Shown here: positions 1 to 5,175 of the stretch, in pieces
Numbering within the stretch: the first letter of the stretch is position 1
How the letters are laid out: every line of letters starts with the position of its first letter
Assembly (NCBI GenBank): GCA_003070825.1
Contig: QBLP01000111.1
Location: forward strand, 1-6,240
Direction: 5' to 3'
Length of the DNA stretch: 6,240 nt
From: Halanaerobium sp.
GTDB lineage: Bacteria; Bacillota; Halanaerobiia; Halanaerobiales; Halanaerobiaceae
Notes under the pieces: generated by a model
Seen by the model: only the letters and a program-made list of their open reading frames with translations
Told to the model about the DNA's origin: nothing
Database searches by the model: none
Translations under genes and position numbers: made by a program

Positions 1-1
1 A

Positions 2-37
2 AGCAGTGATGATCAGGAATTTAAGATGCCCTTTTAA
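2..37 (+). CDS. 3' end of an upstream gene, possibly single-stranded DNA-binding protein (partial)
   Basis: Only the last eleven codons and the TAA stop (35-37) are in the window, reading SSDDQEFKMPF. No start is visible and the frame cannot be tested further. The acidic residues followed by a terminal Pro-Phe resemble the C-terminal tip of bacterial SSB proteins (consensus DDDIPF or DDDLPF), which recruits recombination and repair proteins. An ssb gene would suit its place 33 bases upstream of the radC start and just ahead of recT. The Lys before MPF is unusual for such a tip. The coding call rests on an open frame that ends just before the next gene's ribosome binding site; the SSB identity is inference. 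Confidence 0.4.
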   Translation, partial: SSDDQEFKMPF

Positions 38-54
38 ATGAATACTAAAAACAT

Positions 55-61
55 AAAGGAG
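55..61 (+). promoter_or_regulatory. Ribosome binding site that sets the radC start
   Basis: AAAGGAG lies nine bases before ATG 71. The upstream in-frame ATGs at 38 and 62 are poorly placed relative to it, so it decides the start in favour of 71. Confidence 0.7.
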
Positions 62-70
62 ATGAGAGTA

Positions 71-526
71 ATGGTAAATATTCAGAAGTTTAGTCTAAGA
101 ATTGTTAAGGAGTCAGGTGGAAGGTATGACATTGATAAGTACGTAAGGAACCCATTTCAGGCAAGAGATCTCTTTGTGGAAGTGGTTGAACTGGACCGGA
201 GAGCAGAAGAAGTTTTTGCTATCGCTACCCTTGATGTTAAGAACAAGGTAACAGGGGTATTTGAGGTTTCCACTGGTACATTGACCTCAAGTCTTGTTAC
301 TCCAAGAGAGGTCTTTAAACGGGCAATACTGCAGAATGCAGCGGGTATAGTTTTAGCTCATAATCATCCTTCTGGTGTGGCGGATGCAAGCAGTGATGAT
401 GTATCTGTCACTAAGAAACTGCAGAAGGCCGGTAAGATAATGGGGATCAATGTAGTGGACCACATAATCATCGGCAGCAGATATAACTTTATCAGTATGC
501 AGGAAGAGAATCTGATGAAAGACTGA
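71..526 (+). CDS. radC: RadC-family JAB/MPN domain protein, short mobile-element type
   Basis: This 151-residue protein consists of a RadC JAB (JAMM) metalloprotein domain alone. Zinc-site residues are visible: H97 and H99 in the AHNHPSG motif, and D110 in the S-x-x-D that follows at the usual spacing (S107, D110). A likely catalytic Glu is E47 or E48 in AEEVFAIATLD. The N-terminal helix-hairpin-helix domain of chromosomal RadC (about 220 residues) is absent, as in the short RadC-like proteins of plasmids, prophages and islands. The cellular role of RadC remains unsettled despite its name. I chose ATG 71 because AAAGGAG (55-61) sits nine bases ahead of it; ATG 38 has no ribosome site and ATG 62 directly abuts it. 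The gene is followed by a strong terminator. The family call is firm; a function in recombination is inferred only from recT downstream. Confidence 0.9.
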   Translation: MVNIQKFSLRIVKESGGRYDIDKYVRNPFQARDLFVEVVELDRRAEEVFAIATLDVKNKVTGVFEVSTGTLTSSLVTPREVFKRAILQNAAGIVLAHNHPSGVADASSDDVSVTKKLQKAGKIMGINVVDHIIIGSRYNFISMQEENLMKD

Positions 527-555
527 ATCAACAAAAGTTAATAATAGTTAATTAA

Positions 556-579
556 CCTGGCCGGCGCCGGGCTTTTTTT
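556..579 (+). terminator. Intrinsic terminator after radC
   Basis: CCTGGC (556-561) pairs with GCCGGG (566-571), with one T-G wobble and a CGGC loop, followed by seven T residues (573-579). The centre, 561-570, is a perfect 10-base GC palindrome (CCGGCGCCGG), striking in this AT-rich DNA. Its text closely matches the terminator after gam (3813-3840). Only 33 bases separate the T-tract from the next start codon. Confidence 0.85.
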
Positions 580-612
580 ATGTCTAAAAAGCAGAGAAAG
601 GAGGTGGTAAAG

Positions 613-741
613 ATGTATGTAAAACAATGTCCTGAGTGTAGGAAGAAGTCCTACAGCTCCAGTAAAAAGGGTGAATGGAACTGTCCTTACTGTGACCATG
701 ATCTAAGTGAAGAAGAGGCTCAAAGTCCAAAAGAAGACTAA
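613..741 (+). CDS. 42-residue zinc-ribbon microprotein
   Basis: The short frame has an excellent ribosome site, AAAGGAGG (597-604), eight bases before its ATG. The product carries two CPxC knuckles, CPEC (C6, C9) and CPYC (C24, C27), separated by 14 residues, the pattern of a minimal zinc ribbon that would bind one zinc ion. An acidic tail (SEEEAQSPKED) follows. There is no membrane segment or signal peptide. It sits between the radC terminator and the hairpin ahead of recT, so it is probably part of the same recombination array. Small zinc ribbons occur in DNA-binding, RNA polymerase-associated and protein-contact roles, and nothing here separates these. The gene call is strong from ribosome site and motif; function is unknown. 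Confidence 0.75.
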   Translation: MYVKQCPECRKKSYSSSKKGEWNCPYCDHDLSEEEAQSPKED

Positions 742-750
742 ATTAAAATT

Positions 751-777
751 GGAGGCCTGGATTAAATCTGGGTCTCC
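751..777 (+). other. Intergenic RNA hairpin between the zinc-ribbon gene and recT
   Basis: GGAGGCCTGGA (751-761) can pair along its full length with TCTGGGTCTCC (767-777) around a five-base TTAAA loop. Three of the eleven pairs are G-T wobbles, so the structure is better at the RNA than the DNA level. No T-tract follows, so it is not a standard intrinsic terminator. It shares the CCTGG...CTGGG core of the neighbouring terminators and ends 25 bases before the recT start. It may be a degraded terminator, an mRNA processing or stability element, or a control on recT translation. Confidence 0.55.
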
Positions 778-802
778 CTAAAAATATGAGGAGGAATAAA
801 TA

Positions 803-1660
803 ATGAGTGCAAATAGTAAAGTTGTTGATATTAATAAGAACAGAGAAGAATTAATCACTTTCACTGAAGAAGAAATTGAAACTATCAAGAGGACCGTAGC
901 AAGTGAGGCCAATACTGATGAGCTGAAGATGTTTCTGCATGTAGCCAAAAGTTATGGCCTGGATCCCTTCAATAAGGAAATTTTCTTCTGGAAGGTTAAA
1001 GGGAAGCCAACCATCATGACTTCTCGTGATGGTTATTTAAAGATAGCTGACAGACATCCTCAGTATGATGGGCTGGTATCAGATGTGGTTCGTAAAAATG
1101 ACAGCTTCAAAAGAAAATCTGATGGTATAGAGCATGAATACGGAACAGAAAGGGGTGATATTGTTGGTGCTTATGCTCTGGTCTACAGGAAAGACAGGAG
1201 TTATCCAGTTTATGTCTTTGCTCCCTTTGAAGAATATAGATCAGACACTAAGGTCTGGTATAAGTATCCCTCAGCTATGATTTTAAAGGTTGCTGAGAGC
1301 ATGGCCTTAAAGCGTTCTTTTTCTGTGTCAGGGCTGGTATCTAGAGAAGAAATGGATGTGCAGCAGTTAGAGGAAGACAAAGAATCTCCAACTAAGAAGT
1401 TTAAAAAGCAGAAGGAGAAGAAAGACTACATTGATGTAAAGGAAAGTTCTGCAGCTGAATTATTATCTCAGCGAGAAAAGGAAATCAAAAGCATTGTTGG
1501 TAAGTCGCCCAAACTGAAAAATGACTTACTCAATTATCTTGAGCATGCTAAAAAGGAAAATGGGATTGCTGAAAATGAGAAAATGTCGATCAATAAGTTG
1601 GATGATAAGCAGTTTGATCAGCTAAAGAGTATTCTGCAGACATTTAAGAGATTGGCCTAG
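803..1660 (+). CDS. recT: Beta/RecT-family single-strand annealing recombinase
   Basis: This 285-residue protein is a phage-type single-strand annealing protein, which coats ssDNA and pairs complementary strands without ATP. Family blocks are visible in order: FLHVAKSYGLDPFNKEIFFW (44-63), TIMTSRDGYLKIA (70-82) with HPQYDG after it, an EHEYGTERGDIVGAYA stretch (110-125), YVFAPFEEY (137-145) and W152-x-KYPSAMI-x-KVAES-x-ALKR (152-171), ending in SGLVSREEM (176-184). A lysine-rich linker (about 190-215) joins a small helical C-terminal domain (about 218-285). In lambda Beta the equivalent tail contacts the partner exonuclease and SSB, so a similar role is plausible. AGGAGG (789-794) lies eight bases before the start. 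Gam is encoded further downstream, but no exonuclease is visible. The 84-residue gene follows after 25 bases and probably shares the transcript. Confidence 0.93.
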   Translation: MSANSKVVDINKNREELITFTEEEIETIKRTVASEANTDELKMFLHVAKSYGLDPFNKEIFFWKVKGKPTIMTSRDGYLKIADRHPQYDGLVSDVVRKNDSFKRKSDGIEHEYGTERGDIVGAYALVYRKDRSYPVYVFAPFEEYRSDTKVWYKYPSAMILKVAESMALKRSFSVSGLVSREEMDVQQLEEDKESPTKKFKKQKEKKDYIDVKESSAAELLSQREKEIKSIVGKSPKLKNDLLNYLEHAKKENGIAENEKMSINKLDDKQFDQLKSILQTFKRLA

Positions 1661-1685
1661 AAACTAAAAAGAAAGGGTGAACTAA

Positions 1686-1940
1686 ATGGATAAATTTAAG
1701 TTTGATGTTAACTGGATGGAAAGACATGGAGGCAGCTTAGTGGTAGAAGCTGACAGCAGAGAAGAAGCATTGGCCTTACTAAAAGCTGATGAAAACAGGC
1801 TTTTGGAACTGATGATAGATAAATATGCCAGTGAAACCTTTGATTATCTTGGAGAGATTACAGTTGTTGAAACTGAAGTTGAGAAAGATGAGGATGTTAC
1901 TGATCTTGTTATTGAAAACGGAACTATAGTCAATGATTAA
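1686..1940 (+). CDS. Small acidic protein of unknown function, possibly DpnD/PcfM-like
   Basis: I do not recognise this 84-residue protein with confidence. It starts with a predicted beta-strand (FKFDVNWMERHGG), then LVVEADSREEALALLKAD (18-35), a strand-then-helix pattern reminiscent of the small DpnD/PcfM-like proteins of plasmids and conjugative elements. A second strand pair follows (EITVVETEVE, about 57-66), and the C-terminus is very acidic. There are no cysteines, signal peptide or membrane segment, so it is probably cytoplasmic. AAAGGG (1672-1677) supplies the ribosome site eight bases ahead of ATG 1686. The short gap after recT with no terminator, and the strong terminator right after this gene (1950-1992), make recT and this gene one unit. 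It may be a recT accessory protein, which is inference from position only. Confidence 0.7.
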   Translation: MDKFKFDVNWMERHGGSLVVEADSREEALALLKADENRLLELMIDKYASETFDYLGEITVVETEVEKDEDVTDLVIENGTIVND

Positions 1941-1949
1941 TCATCTAAA

Positions 1950-1992
1950 AAGCTCGGGGTTATTTCTAAATCAGCTCTGAGCTTATTTTTTT
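1950..1992 (+). terminator. Intrinsic terminator after the recT unit
   Basis: AAGCTCGGGG (1950-1959) pairs over ten positions with CTCTGAGCTT (1975-1984), with two G-T wobbles and a 15-base AT-rich loop, followed by a run of seven T (1986-1992). It begins ten bases after the stop of the 84-residue gene. The next start codon is 30 bases beyond the T-run, leaving no room for a normal promoter. Confidence 0.8.
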
Positions 1993-2021
1993 ATCTCTAA
2001 AAAAAGAAAGGAGAGAAATGA

Positions 2022-2291
2022 ATGAGAACATTTACGATTTCAATACTGTTTATTTCACTATTATTGGTGGGGTTTTGGAATGTCAGCAGACCGGTTGTGG
2101 ATAACTGTATTGAAGAGTTTGAGTGGAACAGGACCTACCAGGTGAGAAGGGGTGACACACTCTGGGAGCTGGCAGAAGAAATAAATTCAGCTAAAGAGGA
2201 CCCTAGAATTATAATAGCAGCTATCAAAAAGGTGAATGATATAGGAAGTTCACTCAAGATTAATCAGAAACTAATAATACCGGGTAATTAG
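2022..2291 (+). CDS. Small membrane-anchored LysM protein
   Basis: The 89-residue product has an N-terminal hydrophobic segment (about 4-20, TFTISILFISLLLVGFW) with an Arg before it, which would act as a membrane anchor or uncleaved signal. After a short linker comes one LysM domain (about 38-87), starting YQVRRGDTLWELAEE and ending LKINQKLIIPG. LysM binds peptidoglycan, so the protein should sit at the outer face of the membrane. This size and order resemble YneA, the SOS-induced division inhibitor of Bacillus, though an uncharacterised wall-binding role is equally possible. AAAGGAG (2007-2013) lies eight bases before ATG 2022; an out-of-frame ATG at 2018 is too close and leads only to a 28-codon frame. 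The gene stands alone between two terminators and is an unexpected envelope protein inside a DNA-recombination array. Confidence 0.85.
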   Translation: MRTFTISILFISLLLVGFWNVSRPVVDNCIEEFEWNRTYQVRRGDTLWELAEEINSAKEDPRIIIAAIKKVNDIGSSLKINQKLIIPGN

Positions 2292-2326
2292 CCCTCATGC
2301 AGCTGAAATCTGTCTGGTGGCTTTTT
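2290..2326 (+). terminator. Terminator overlapping the LysM stop codon
   Basis: AGCC (2290-2293) pairs with GGCT (2319-2322), and the arms continue inward with interruptions (TCA/TGG-type pairs, then GCAG with CTGT), followed by five T. The stem starts within the TAG stop. It is weaker and less regular than the other terminators of the array, but its position and T-tract support it. Confidence 0.6.
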
Positions 2327-2363
2327 CTATTTTAAGAAGCTAAAAAAAGAAAGGGGAATAAAA

Positions 2364-3215
2364 ATGTCTAAAAAGAAAACAGCTCAACTATTGGAAAGCT
2401 TAAATGAAAGAATCGATAAGGTGCAGAGTTCCAGTGAATTTAAGAAGGTGCTCAGATTCTTTTCTAAATTCCACAACTATTCCTATCAAAACAGTATGCT
2501 GATTTTAATGCAGAAGCCTGAAGCCAGTTTTGTAGCCGGATACAGGCAGTGGCAGAAAAAATTTAATCGCCATGTCAAAAAGGGTGAGAAGGGAATAGCC
2601 ATCTTAGCTCCCTTTACCTATAAAAAAGAGATTAAGAAGTCTAATCTTAATTCTGATACTGATGATCAAGAAACGGAAGAAGTAAAGAGGACCTATTTTA
2701 ATACAGTTTATGTCTTTGATATTTCTCAGACTGAAGGTGAGCCTGTACCTCAGCTTGATATGGAGCTTGAAAATACCAATCAAGAACTGATAAACCTGCT
2801 TTTAGATTATGCTACAAGTCAGGAGATTGAGGTAGGTTTCAAATCGCTTTCAGGCGGTACAGACGGTTATTCTAGAGGGGGTGAGATTGTAATTGATGAG
2901 AATGCCAATGAAACAGAGCAGGCCTCTATACTGGTGCATGAGTTAGCTCACGAGCATCTACATTTTAATAGTGAAAGCAATTCCTTAAGCCTGAGTAAAG
3001 AAATTATTGAAATGGAAGCTGAGGCAGTTGCTTTTGTTGTGATGGATTACTTTAATATAGAGAGCAAATCAGATAAATACCTGGCCTTATATAAGGAAAG
3101 CTATGATCTGATGGAGAGTTTTAAGAGGATTAATGATGTCAGCAGCAGGATTTTAAATTATCTACTGGCTGCTGAAGAGAATGAAGAGTCTAAAGAAGAG
3201 ATTAATAATAAATAA
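2364..3215 (+). CDS. ArdC-like anti-restriction protein: ssDNA-binding domain plus zinc metallopeptidase domain
   Basis: This 283-residue cytoplasmic protein has two parts. Residues about 5-125 match the ArdC N-terminal ssDNA-binding domain: FHNYSYQNSMLILMQ (36-50), GYRQWQKKFNRHVKKGEKG (59-77), IAILAPF (78-84), an acidic charged insertion (about 90-110) and YVFDISQTEGEPVP (116-129). Residues about 140-283 form a metallopeptidase-like domain with the zinc motif HELAH (192-196) and a downstream EMEAEAVAFVV (217-226) that would supply the third ligand Glu, as in ImmA/IrrE-type domains. ArdC-type proteins of conjugative plasmids protect incoming DNA from restriction; whether this domain cleaves a protein is not shown here. 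The ribosome site is AAAGGGG (2350-2356). The gene ends 22 bases before gam with no terminator between them, so the two are probably cotranscribed. All expected catalytic residues appear intact. Confidence 0.88.
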   Translation: MSKKKTAQLLESLNERIDKVQSSSEFKKVLRFFSKFHNYSYQNSMLILMQKPEASFVAGYRQWQKKFNRHVKKGEKGIAILAPFTYKKEIKKSNLNSDTDDQETEEVKRTYFNTVYVFDISQTEGEPVPQLDMELENTNQELINLLLDYATSQEIEVGFKSLSGGTDGYSRGGEIVIDENANETEQASILVHELAHEHLHFNSESNSLSLSKEIIEMEAEAVAFVVMDYFNIESKSDKYLALYKESYDLMESFKRINDVSSRILNYLLAAEENEESKEEINNK

Positions 3216-3237
3216 ATTAATGAAAGGGGTAATAATT

Positions 3238-3786
3238 ATGTTGAATGCTGAAAGGAAAGAAATTAAAAATGAAGATAAGGGTTTTGTAGTTGATGATGAT
3301 AACAAAGCTACCTGGTGCCTAAGGAAAATAAAACACTTTAAAAGTAAGCAGGAGAAGAATAAGGAGCTGGCTGAAGAACAGATCAGAGAGATTGAAAAGG
3401 AAATAAAGGAAGTTGAAGAATGGCTGGAAGCTGAAAATTCAAAGCTCGAGAACAGTATTGAGTTTATGAAAAGCAAGCTTCATTTATATGCTCAGCAGCT
3501 AAGAGAGAAAAATCCTGATCTTAAAACCCATAAACTACCTTTCGGCCAGCTGCAGTTTAGGTCCCAGAGGCCAAAGTGGAAGTATGATAATGATAGGCTC
3601 TTAGATTTTGCTGAGAAAAAGTATCAGGAGCTGATTAAGGTTAAAAAGAGTGTTGATAAGAGAGAGCTTAAATCTAAGGCAAAAATTGTTGGTGGTCGAG
3701 TAATCATTGAAAAGACCGGTGAGCTTGTTGAAGGTGTAGAGGTTGTAGAAAGAGGAGAAAAGTTTAAAGTTAAGACTAATGATTGA
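3238..3786 (+). CDS. gam: Gam-family host-nuclease inhibitor
   Basis: The 182-residue product resembles the Mu Gam-like proteins of Bacillota phages and elements, which bind dsDNA ends and shield them from RecBCD/AddAB-type nucleases. A long charged coiled coil (about 32-90, rich in Glu, Lys and Leu heptads) is followed by the characteristic block THKLPFGQLQFRSQRPKW (97-114), then a helical and basic stretch (DFAEKKYQELIKVKKSVDKR) and a short beta-rich tail. I chose ATG 3238 because AAAGGGG (3223-3229) is eight bases upstream; the upstream in-frame ATGs at 3181 and 3220 have no suitable site, and the former lies inside ardC. With recT it forms two of the three parts of a Red-type recombination set. 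A strong terminator follows. Confidence 0.85.
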   Translation: MLNAERKEIKNEDKGFVVDDDNKATWCLRKIKHFKSKQEKNKELAEEQIREIEKEIKEVEEWLEAENSKLENSIEFMKSKLHLYAQQLREKNPDLKTHKLPFGQLQFRSQRPKWKYDNDRLLDFAEKKYQELIKVKKSVDKRELKSKAKIVGGRVIIEKTGELVEGVEVVERGEKFKVKTND

Positions 3787-3812
3787 TCTTAGAAAACAGG
3801 AAACTAATAATT

Positions 3813-3840
3813 AGCCTGGCCTTAACCGGCTGGGCTTTTT
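3813..3840 (+). terminator. Intrinsic terminator closing the recombination array
   Basis: AGCCTGGCC (3813-3821) pairs across nine positions with GGCTGGGCT (3828-3836), with two wobbles, around a TTAACC loop, and runs into five T. The stem, and the TAATAATTA lead-in before it, closely resemble the radC terminator at 556-579, suggesting copies of one module. Confidence 0.88.
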
Positions 3841-3857
3841 CCTAATAAAAAAAGAAG

Positions 3858-3895
3858 ATTCAATTTGAATAGCTTAAAATTAAATTCTTTTAGCT
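3858..3895 (+). repeat. Two short AT-rich inverted repeats downstream of the gam terminator
   Basis: ATTCAA and TTGAAT (3858-3870) form a 6-base palindrome about a central T. Next to it AGCTTAAAA (3871-3879) and TTTTAGCT (3888-3895) form a second imperfect pair with an 8-base spacer. They could be operator half-sites in the ParB upstream region, or chance in AT-rich DNA. Confidence 0.3.
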
Positions 3896-3932
3896 GCTCA
3901 GGGTGTTTGTTTTCTATATTAAATCTAAAAAT

Positions 3933-3961
3933 TTGTAGTATTTTAAGTCAGCAGATATAAT
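3933..3961 (+). promoter_or_regulatory. Candidate promoter upstream of the ParB-like gene
   Basis: TTGTAG (3933-3938, four of six consensus positions) is followed after 17 bases by a perfect TATAAT (3956-3961). It lies in the intergenic stretch after the terminator closing the preceding array and would give a leader of about 80 bases. Confidence 0.5.
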
Positions 3962-3990
3962 TAAATGGAGAATAAGTTGAATGAAATTTG

Positions 3991-4018
3991 TTGTTATACA
4001 TTAAAAGTAAATTATATT
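3991..4018 (+). promoter_or_regulatory. Second, start-proximal candidate promoter for the ParB-like gene
   Basis: TTGTTA (3991-3996, four of six) and TATATT (4013-4018, five of six) are 16 bases apart. Transcription would begin only about 20 bases before the start codon, just upstream of the AAAGGAG ribosome site at 4032-4038. It is weaker than the promoter at 3933, and both may be used. Confidence 0.35.
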
Positions 4019-4046
4019 GGAATAATTTTAGAAAGGAGATTTTAAA

Positions 4047-4961
4047 ATGATCAGAATTGATAGAGTGCCGATAGATAAGATAAAGAAGAATCCAGCTCTT
4101 TATCCAGAGGGATTTGATAGGGGAGGCTGGGAAAGATTAGCCAGGTCCATTTCTCAGGTCAGTATTTTAGAAATGGTTATCCTGTTAGAAATGGTTGATG
4201 GATATCTTCAGTTAAGCGGAGAAAAAAGAATTAAGGCGAACAGGAAAACAGGAAAAACTGTAATACCGGCTATCGTTGTGGATGATGCTGAATTGACACC
4301 AGATAAAATAGAGATTATTAAAAACCTACAGCCTGATGATATAGATCCGCTGGAACGAGCAATAATTTTAAACAGCTACATTGAAGAGGAAGGTTTAACT
4401 AAGAGAGATGCCAGCAAAAAGCTGGGAATTGCAAGAACAACAATTACACTCTGGTTAATTATTTTGGAATATGAGGATAAGTATCAGCAGGCCATTATAG
4501 ATAACTTTAATAATAAAAACGGAGCTAAATTAACATTATCTCACCTGGATCTAGCTAAAAGCTTAGATTCAACTGTTGATCATAAGACAGCTACTAAATT
4601 TTTGGATGCAATTATGAAATATAATTTAACAAGAAAAGAAAGCATTGATATGAAGAAATTGATTCAGAAATATCCTAAGCTGAATATAGAAGAAGTTTCT
4701 GAAATGATAATCAATAGAAAGCTCTTAGAAGATGATCTGGCTAAAAGTGGAGATCTGGGAGAAGAGTTTAAGGAAATAATGGAGAGTTTTGACACTATTA
4801 ATGAAAAAATCGAAGTTATTAGAGAAGCTCAGACTAGGGTTAATGAAGAGAAGGGACAGAAATTATTGAAAGAGATATTATTTACTGAACAAAAGCTGCA
4901 GCAGATTTCAGTTGAAACATTTGGAAAGACTTTAAAAGAGACTAAAGAAGAGTTGTTATAA
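4047..4961 (+). CDS. ParB-like DNA-binding protein (no ParA partner visible)
   Basis: The 304-residue protein has the order of a ParB/Noc-type protein. The N-terminal domain holds VPIDKIKKNP (7-16), LARSIS (31-36), VILLEMVDGYLQLSGEKRIKA (44-64) and VIPAIVVDD (72-80). A helix-turn-helix segment follows (LTKRDASKKLGIARTTITLW, 117-136), then a long helical, charged C-terminal half. ParB proteins bind parS sites and act as CTP-dependent clamps in plasmid or chromosome segregation; the CTP motif GERRxRA appears here as G58-E-K-R-I-K-A64, with Lys in place of two Arg. No parA lies on either side: gam is upstream and an integrase downstream. It may therefore be an orphan segregation factor of a plasmid-like element or a ParB-fold transcription regulator. 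AAAGGAG lies eight bases before the ATG. Two candidate promoters precede it, so it is probably transcribed independently. Confidence 0.82.
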   Translation: MIRIDRVPIDKIKKNPALYPEGFDRGGWERLARSISQVSILEMVILLEMVDGYLQLSGEKRIKANRKTGKTVIPAIVVDDAELTPDKIEIIKNLQPDDIDPLERAIILNSYIEEEGLTKRDASKKLGIARTTITLWLIILEYEDKYQQAIIDNFNNKNGAKLTLSHLDLAKSLDSTVDHKTATKFLDAIMKYNLTRKESIDMKKLIQKYPKLNIEEVSEMIINRKLLEDDLAKSGDLGEEFKEIMESFDTINEKIEVIREAQTRVNEEKGQKLLKEILFTEQKLQQISVETFGKTLKETKEELL

Positions 4962-5010
4962 CTGAATATTCTTAGATTAATGACTAGTTTTGTCGAAAGC
5001 TAAAAAACAT

Positions 5011-5039
5011 TTGCGATTACAGTAATGATGTATTATAAT
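5011..5039 (+). promoter_or_regulatory. Promoter for the integrase-regulator pair
   Basis: TTGCGA (5011-5016, four of six) and a perfect TATAAT (5034-5039) are 17 bases apart. It is the best promoter in the 4962-5175 gap and would give a leader of about 130 bases before the chosen integrase start. An imperfect inverted repeat (5015-5040) covers the spacer and the -10 box, suggesting repressor control. The rest of the gap is AT-rich with no further gene. Confidence 0.55.
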
Positions 5040-5040
5040 C
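5015..5040 (+). repeat. Imperfect inverted repeat over the integrase promoter
   Basis: GATTACAGTA (5015-5024) and TATTATAATC (5031-5040) are inverted copies matching at eight of ten positions around a six-base spacer, ATGATG. The geometry suits either an operator, since it overlaps the -10 box, or the core site of a tyrosine recombinase, whose gene follows. The sequence shows the repeat; the role is inference. Confidence 0.45.
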
Positions 5041-5175
5041 AAAGTTGTTAACTAATTGAACATAGAAGTTTTTGCTTAAGTTTATAGACAGAGGATAAGT
5101 TTTGGGGAAATAGCATAATTACATATTATTCCAATGACAACCGATGTCTTGAATGTTTTAATAAAGGGGTTTCAA

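Noticed and set aside
1..400. A 13-base identity between 1-13 and 388-400
   Set aside because: Both copies encode Ser-Ser-Asp-Asp in frame, but the flanking sequence does not match, so chance or shared codon use explains it better than a duplication.
2018..2104. 28-codon frame starting at ATG 2018, overlapping the LysM gene
   Set aside because: Its start is only four bases from the ribosome site, and the frame competes with the clear LysM protein that begins at ATG 2022.
3162..3476. Open frame of 104 codons on the minus strand
   Set aside because: It lies opposite the end of ardC and the coiled-coil part of gam. Its Ser/Phe-rich composition is what the complement of Glu/Lys-rich codons gives, and it shows no recognisable motif.
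3981..4004. Seven-codon frame upstream of the ParB-like gene as a leader peptide
   Set aside because: It is very short, has only a poor ribosome site, and no attenuator hairpin follows it.
4962..5010. Terminator after the ParB-like gene
   Set aside because: GAATATTC (4964-4971) is a palindrome, but there is no GC stem followed by a T-tract, so no terminator can be supported.
5066..5102. Three direct AAGTTT repeats upstream of the integrase
   Set aside because: The units are only six bases, irregularly spaced and in AT-rich DNA, which is too little to call arm-type binding sites.
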